Source: Cellvibrio sp. (GTDB lineage: Bacteria; Pseudomonadota; Gammaproteobacteria; Pseudomonadales; Cellvibrionaceae). From it: a DNA stretch of 64,000 nt. Of this stretch, positions 61,416-64,000 are shown piece after piece. Each line of letters opens with the position of its first letter. Position 1 is the stretch's first letter. The notes below the pieces were generated by a model that made no database searches, was not told where the DNA came from, and saw nothing but the letters and a program-made list of their open reading frames with translations. The position numbers and the translations under genes were made by a program. The DNA is taken from positions 1 to 64,000 of the forward strand of contig JADJRD010000014.1 in NCBI GenBank assembly GCA_016712405.1. Reading direction: 5' to 3'.

Positions 61416-62189
61416 TTACTGTTGACGGCTTTTTGACAGATTGTCTACGATTTTTTTAAGTTCAGGTGGTGGGTTATTATCGAACTCTGGAAGTCCTAAG
61501 TTTCTTCTTTTGTCTTCAAGATCTTTTAAAATTTCATTAGATCTGGAATCTATATAGGCCTGTTGCTCTGCGGTAGGATAAAAATTATTAGTCCTATAAA
61601 ACGAATCGATGTGTACATGCTTGGTAAACAAATCACCTCGGGTTGCTGCTGCATTCATATAAGCTAAAGCATCTAAAGCATCTTCACTACGCTTACTCGA
61701 AACATAATCTCCTCCATGGCGATATGCAAAACGCATAAGCGCTTCCGTTGATCCGTGCACAGCTGCCCAATTCCATAATTCCAGACTACGTTCTGTATTA
61801 CCTAGAATGGCCTCATGATCTGCCAATGTTTGTATCGCTTTAAGGTCTCCTTTTTTTGCTAATTCTTCCAACGTATTTGGACTCAACTGCCCATACTCAT
61901 TGAGTTCAGAATCCGAGAATTTTCCATTAGACCTATCCCACTCTTTTATGTTGAGCAACTCATTTTCAGTTATCAGTCTTTGGGGTACATCATTCACAGA
62001 CTTCGTCGCTGCAGCATTTGAAATACCAATATATTGTGCATGCGTATTTTGTTTGGTTGAATCCTTCTGAGCGCTGTCAGTTATCACAACGTTATCGTTA
62101 TCATCTACAGCATTGTTTCCCGATCTACCCAAGAAGAAATAGCCCAATATGAAAATAAGCAATAAAATGATGACGGTATATTTTTTCAT
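61416..62189 (-). CDS. Membrane-anchored helical-repeat protein, module A
   Basis: This 257-residue protein has an N-terminal membrane segment (YTVIILLLIFILGYFFLG), a polar linker and a helical-repeat domain (LEELAKKGDLKAIQTLADH, LWNWAAVHGSTEALMRFAY, ALAYMNAAATRGDLF) ending LGLPEFDNNPPPELKKI. It is a diverged paralogue of the module B protein. Sel1-like repeats usually hold protein partners; the secreted protein of the same module is the natural candidate. Confidence 0.78.
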   Translation of the reverse strand: MKKYTVIILLLIFILGYFFLGRSGNNAVDDNDNVVITDSAQKDSTKQNTHAQYIGISNAAATKSVNDVPQRLITENELLNIKEWDRSNGKFSDSELNEYGQLSPNTLEELAKKGDLKAIQTLADHEAILGNTERSLELWNWAAVHGSTEALMRFAYRHGGDYVSSKRSEDALDALAYMNAAATRGDLFTKHVHIDSFYRTNNFYPTAEQQAYIDSRSNEILKDLEDKRRNLGLPEFDNNPPPELKKIVDNLSKSRQQ

Positions 62190-62193
62190 AACA

Positions 62194-62391
62194 TCATTTC
62201 CGTTTTTCTAAAATAGGAGCAAAAAAATAGAAGAATATCCAAGCGAACCAAGACACAAATATACAAGCTAATATCCAAACAATTTTTTCATTGCGCGCTA
62301 CTTTATCAGACCAATATATTTCGCATATTGGTAAAAACCAAATCCCAATAATGAGAGTGCTTGCAATTATAGCATCTAAGATGTGCGTCAT
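62194..62391 (-). CDS. Small membrane protein, module A
   Basis: This protein of 65 residues runs from the ATG at 62391 (MTHILDAIIASTLIIGIWFLPI); an in-frame start at 62421 is less well placed. It has two hydrophobic segments around a charged loop (DKVARNEKIVW) and a basic end (EKRK), resembling the short PLDc_N-like two-helix membrane proteins. It has no counterpart in module B. It lies between the secreted and anchored genes, 4 bp from the latter. Confidence 0.6.
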   Translation of the reverse strand: MTHILDAIIASTLIIGIWFLPICEIYWSDKVARNEKIVWILACIFVSWFAWIFFYFFAPILEKRK

Positions 62392-62480
62392 AGAAAAATT
62401 TGCCTTATGGATTCTGCACAATAAAATAATTTTCTATATTGTGCAGAATTGGCCATCCTATTTAATTAAAAAATCGGTAA

Positions 62481-62924
62481 TTAAATTCTACTGCATGCAG
62501 TATCAGCAGATAGTTTATTAAATTGGCAGACCTGCAGATTTGCATCATTGTCGACTTTTGCAGAAAAATTGCATTGAGACATAGCATTATCATTAAATAG
62601 GTTAAAACTGCATGCGTATACTCTATCTGAATAGGTATTTGCAGCTTCAACTTTACACCATTCATCAGAAAGCGCTGCCTTTTGATAGCATTCTTTTCTT
62701 GCTTGAGCTATTGCTGCCGCCTGTGCTGCTTTCATTTGCGCATAAGCTTCAGCCGAATAGGTTGTTGAGTAAAATGTTTGTGGAACAGGGGCTGCAAACC
62801 CGCTCATCAAGCCAGACCAGGTTGGCGCTGGATAGCCATAAACAGTCAGCTCGCCATCAACAGCCCACACATTGATCGAAAATATGCTACAGAAACCCAT
62901 TAAAGCTATAAATATCTTTTTCAT
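62481..62924 (-). CDS. Small secreted protein, module A
   Basis: This 147-residue protein has a signal peptide (MKKIFIALMGFCSIFSINVWA). The mature N-terminus GELTVYGYPAP shares the GE-x-TV-x-GY pattern with the module B protein, followed by an Ala/Gln-rich helix (AQMKAAQAAAIAQARKEC) and about six cysteines that could form disulfides. No known family is recognised. Its start lies directly beside repeat R2, at the same distance as in module B. Confidence 0.75.
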   Translation of the reverse strand: MKKIFIALMGFCSIFSINVWAVDGELTVYGYPAPTWSGLMSGFAAPVPQTFYSTTYSAEAYAQMKAAQAAAIAQARKECYQKAALSDEWCKVEAANTYSDRVYACSFNLFNDNAMSQCNFSAKVDNDANLQVCQFNKLSADTACSRI

Positions 62925-62950
62925 TTTATACTATCCTAAATTCGAGAGAA

Positions 62951-63390
62951 TAAAAATCCGCCTCTTGCAAAGCAATTTGCAAAAAAATGATGTGATTGAA
63001 ATTGAAAATACAGCAATGAAGGCAAGAATTTGGTGCGGTGTTATTACAACCAAAATTCCGTGGTCATTATTTTTCAGACGGGGAGGCTACCCCCCCCCTT
63101 GAAGTGTTTGTCAAGAACTTTTTCGATAATAGAGGATGTTGTTTGATGAAAAATTTAGCAGAATGTATTAGCCGCAATGGCTTATTAATTTTTTTTACTG
63201 AGATTTATATAGGGGTAATTTCTATGCCATCTGGTATTCTCTTCGGTGTTACAACCCTAATATTTTTCTGCCTTCCCAATTCGCCCTGTTCAATTTTGAT
63301 CTGATTTTTCGCCACAGCAAACTCATTACTTAAAAAATCAATCAATGCTGCATTGGCTTTGCCATCAATGGCGGGGGCTTTGATGCGGAT
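62951..63390. repeat. 440-bp direct repeat R2 (inside and after yggU)
   Basis: This is the parental copy of the repeat: positions 63205-63390 are the 3' part of the intact yggU and the rest is its downstream spacer. It matches 60911-61350 at a constant 2,040-bp offset. Confidence 0.93.
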
Positions 63391-63501
63391 TTTTAGCCGA
63401 TCTCCGTGTAAACCTGAAAATTCATTTTTGCTGGCGTTGGGTTGTAGATGGCAAAACAAAAGTAAATCTTTATCTTGCCATTGAAAATGTTTTTTCTGCA
63501 T
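63205..63501 (-). CDS. yggU: DUF167 (YggU-family) protein
   Basis: This 98-residue conserved protein of unknown function has the family core FSGLHGDRLKIRIKAPAIDGKANAALIDFLSNEFAVAKNQIKIEQGELGRQKNIRV. It follows yggT by 7 bp as in many proteobacteria. Its 3' end is duplicated at 61165-61345. Confidence 0.93.
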   Translation of the reverse strand: MQKKHFQWQDKDLLLFCHLQPNASKNEFSGLHGDRLKIRIKAPAIDGKANAALIDFLSNEFAVAKNQIKIEQGELGRQKNIRVVTPKRIPDGIEITPI

Positions 63502-63508
63502 AAATGAC

Positions 63509-64000
63509 TTAGATAAAGCCTAAGCTTCTTACTACAGCAGGTAAAATAAAATTTCGGATGATATACAGCGCCATTAAAAATACCATGGGTGATAAATCTA
63601 AACCAGCAACAGGAGGGATGATGCGCTGAATTGGACGTAAAAAAGGACGCAACAGTTGATTCATTAATAGTACTGCGGGATTGTAATTGTGCGGAGCAAC
63701 CCAGCTCACTATAACGACTACTATCATGGCAAATAAATAAATTCCCAAGATATTCATAATTAACATATAGGTAGTGACAAATAACAAACTACCCAATCCA
63801 GCCATAGCGTAGCTGCCAATTAAATTAATAATGAGTAACAACACTAATTGCAAAATAAACGCCACACACACACAGGCCCAATCAATTCCGAAGAGCCCCG
63901 GAACTATTTTTCGTAATGGCATCACCAGCGGATTGGTTAACTTAACAATAGTTTGACTGAGTGGGTTATAAAAATCTGCTCTTACCATTTGTAAAAGTAG
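63509..64000 (-). CDS. yggT: YggT-family membrane protein (5' end outside window)
   Basis: At least 163 codons are visible. The frame is open to the window edge (LLLQMVRADFYNPLSQTIVKLTNPLVMPLRKIVPG), so the true start and probably 20-30 residues lie beyond it. Two YGGT repeats of paired membrane segments are visible (around 45-95 and 100-155). It is a conserved inner-membrane protein linked to osmotic or ion homeostasis in E. coli and to division-related functions elsewhere. Confidence 0.92.
   Translation of the reverse strand, partial: LLLQMVRADFYNPLSQTIVKLTNPLVMPLRKIVPGLFGIDWACVCVAFILQLVLLLIINLIGSYAMAGLGSLLFVTTYMLIMNILGIYLFAMIVVVIVSWVAPHNYNPAVLLMNQLLRPFLRPIQRIIPPVAGLDLSPMVFLMALYIIRNFILPAVVRSLGFI

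Overview
The window reads as the replication-origin neighbourhood of a gammaproteobacterial chromosome, most like Cellvibrionaceae. The reasons are the gyrB-recF-dnaN-dnaA block (minus strand) diverging from rpmH-rnpA-yidD-yidC-mnmE and mnmG-rsmG-parA-parB-atpIBEFHAGDC-glmU (plus strand), Pseudomonas-like ATP synthase and partition genes, and a secreted family 9 glycoside hydrolase. The genus is inferred, not proven.

Positions 1-15900 are an AT-rich accessory island directly beyond the 3' end of gyrB. It holds the core of a Tn7-like transposon (TnsA, TnsB, TnsC and TniQ-type proteins plus two extra genes, all minus strand), an XRE-type regulator upstream of tnsA with paired dyads between them, two inverted IS66 copies, and a three-gene ABC-3C type conflict system (SMEK-domain protein, middle component, DUF2326 ATPase). 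The right IS66 copy is a clean insertion with an 8-bp target duplication; both copies have broken tnpC genes. No CRISPR array or Cas gene is visible, so the Tn7-like element is not a CRISPR-associated transposon as far as this window shows.

Positions 16000-43900 are core. DnaA-box clusters lie between dnaA and rpmH and again upstream of mnmG; two parS-like sites lie inside recF, close to the ParA/ParB genes. Small accessory modules interrupt the core: vapBC with a toxin-like stub and two unknown genes between mnmE and mnmG, and a DUF4160-DUF2442 pair between mnmG and rsmG. A long perfect inverted repeat sits inside the atp operon between atpG and atpD, and a perfect DnaA box lies in the spacer of the likely atp promoter.

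Positions 43900-59400 hold cell-envelope and metabolic genes: an M23 peptidase, a lipoprotein, an APP1-type phosphatase, a probable sugar-catabolic group (TIM-barrel isomerase, Gfo/Idh/MocA dehydrogenase, MFS transporter), dxs, a frameshifted trmO and the GH9 enzyme. Palindromic intergenic repeats of at least three families are scattered here.

Positions 59400-64000 contain the most unusual structure: two diverged copies of a module (small secreted protein plus membrane-anchored helical-repeat protein), each preceded by a near-identical 440-bp segment that includes the 3' end of yggU. Only one yggU is whole. Conserved flanks around strongly diverged cores suggest stacked cassettes at a yggU hotspot.

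Several reading frames are broken by one-base changes, mostly in short homopolymers (dnaN, trmO, both tnpC copies), and one by a nonsense codon (RhuM-Fic). Because dnaN is essential, at least that one probably reflects sequence error, so the other small indels should be read with the same caution.
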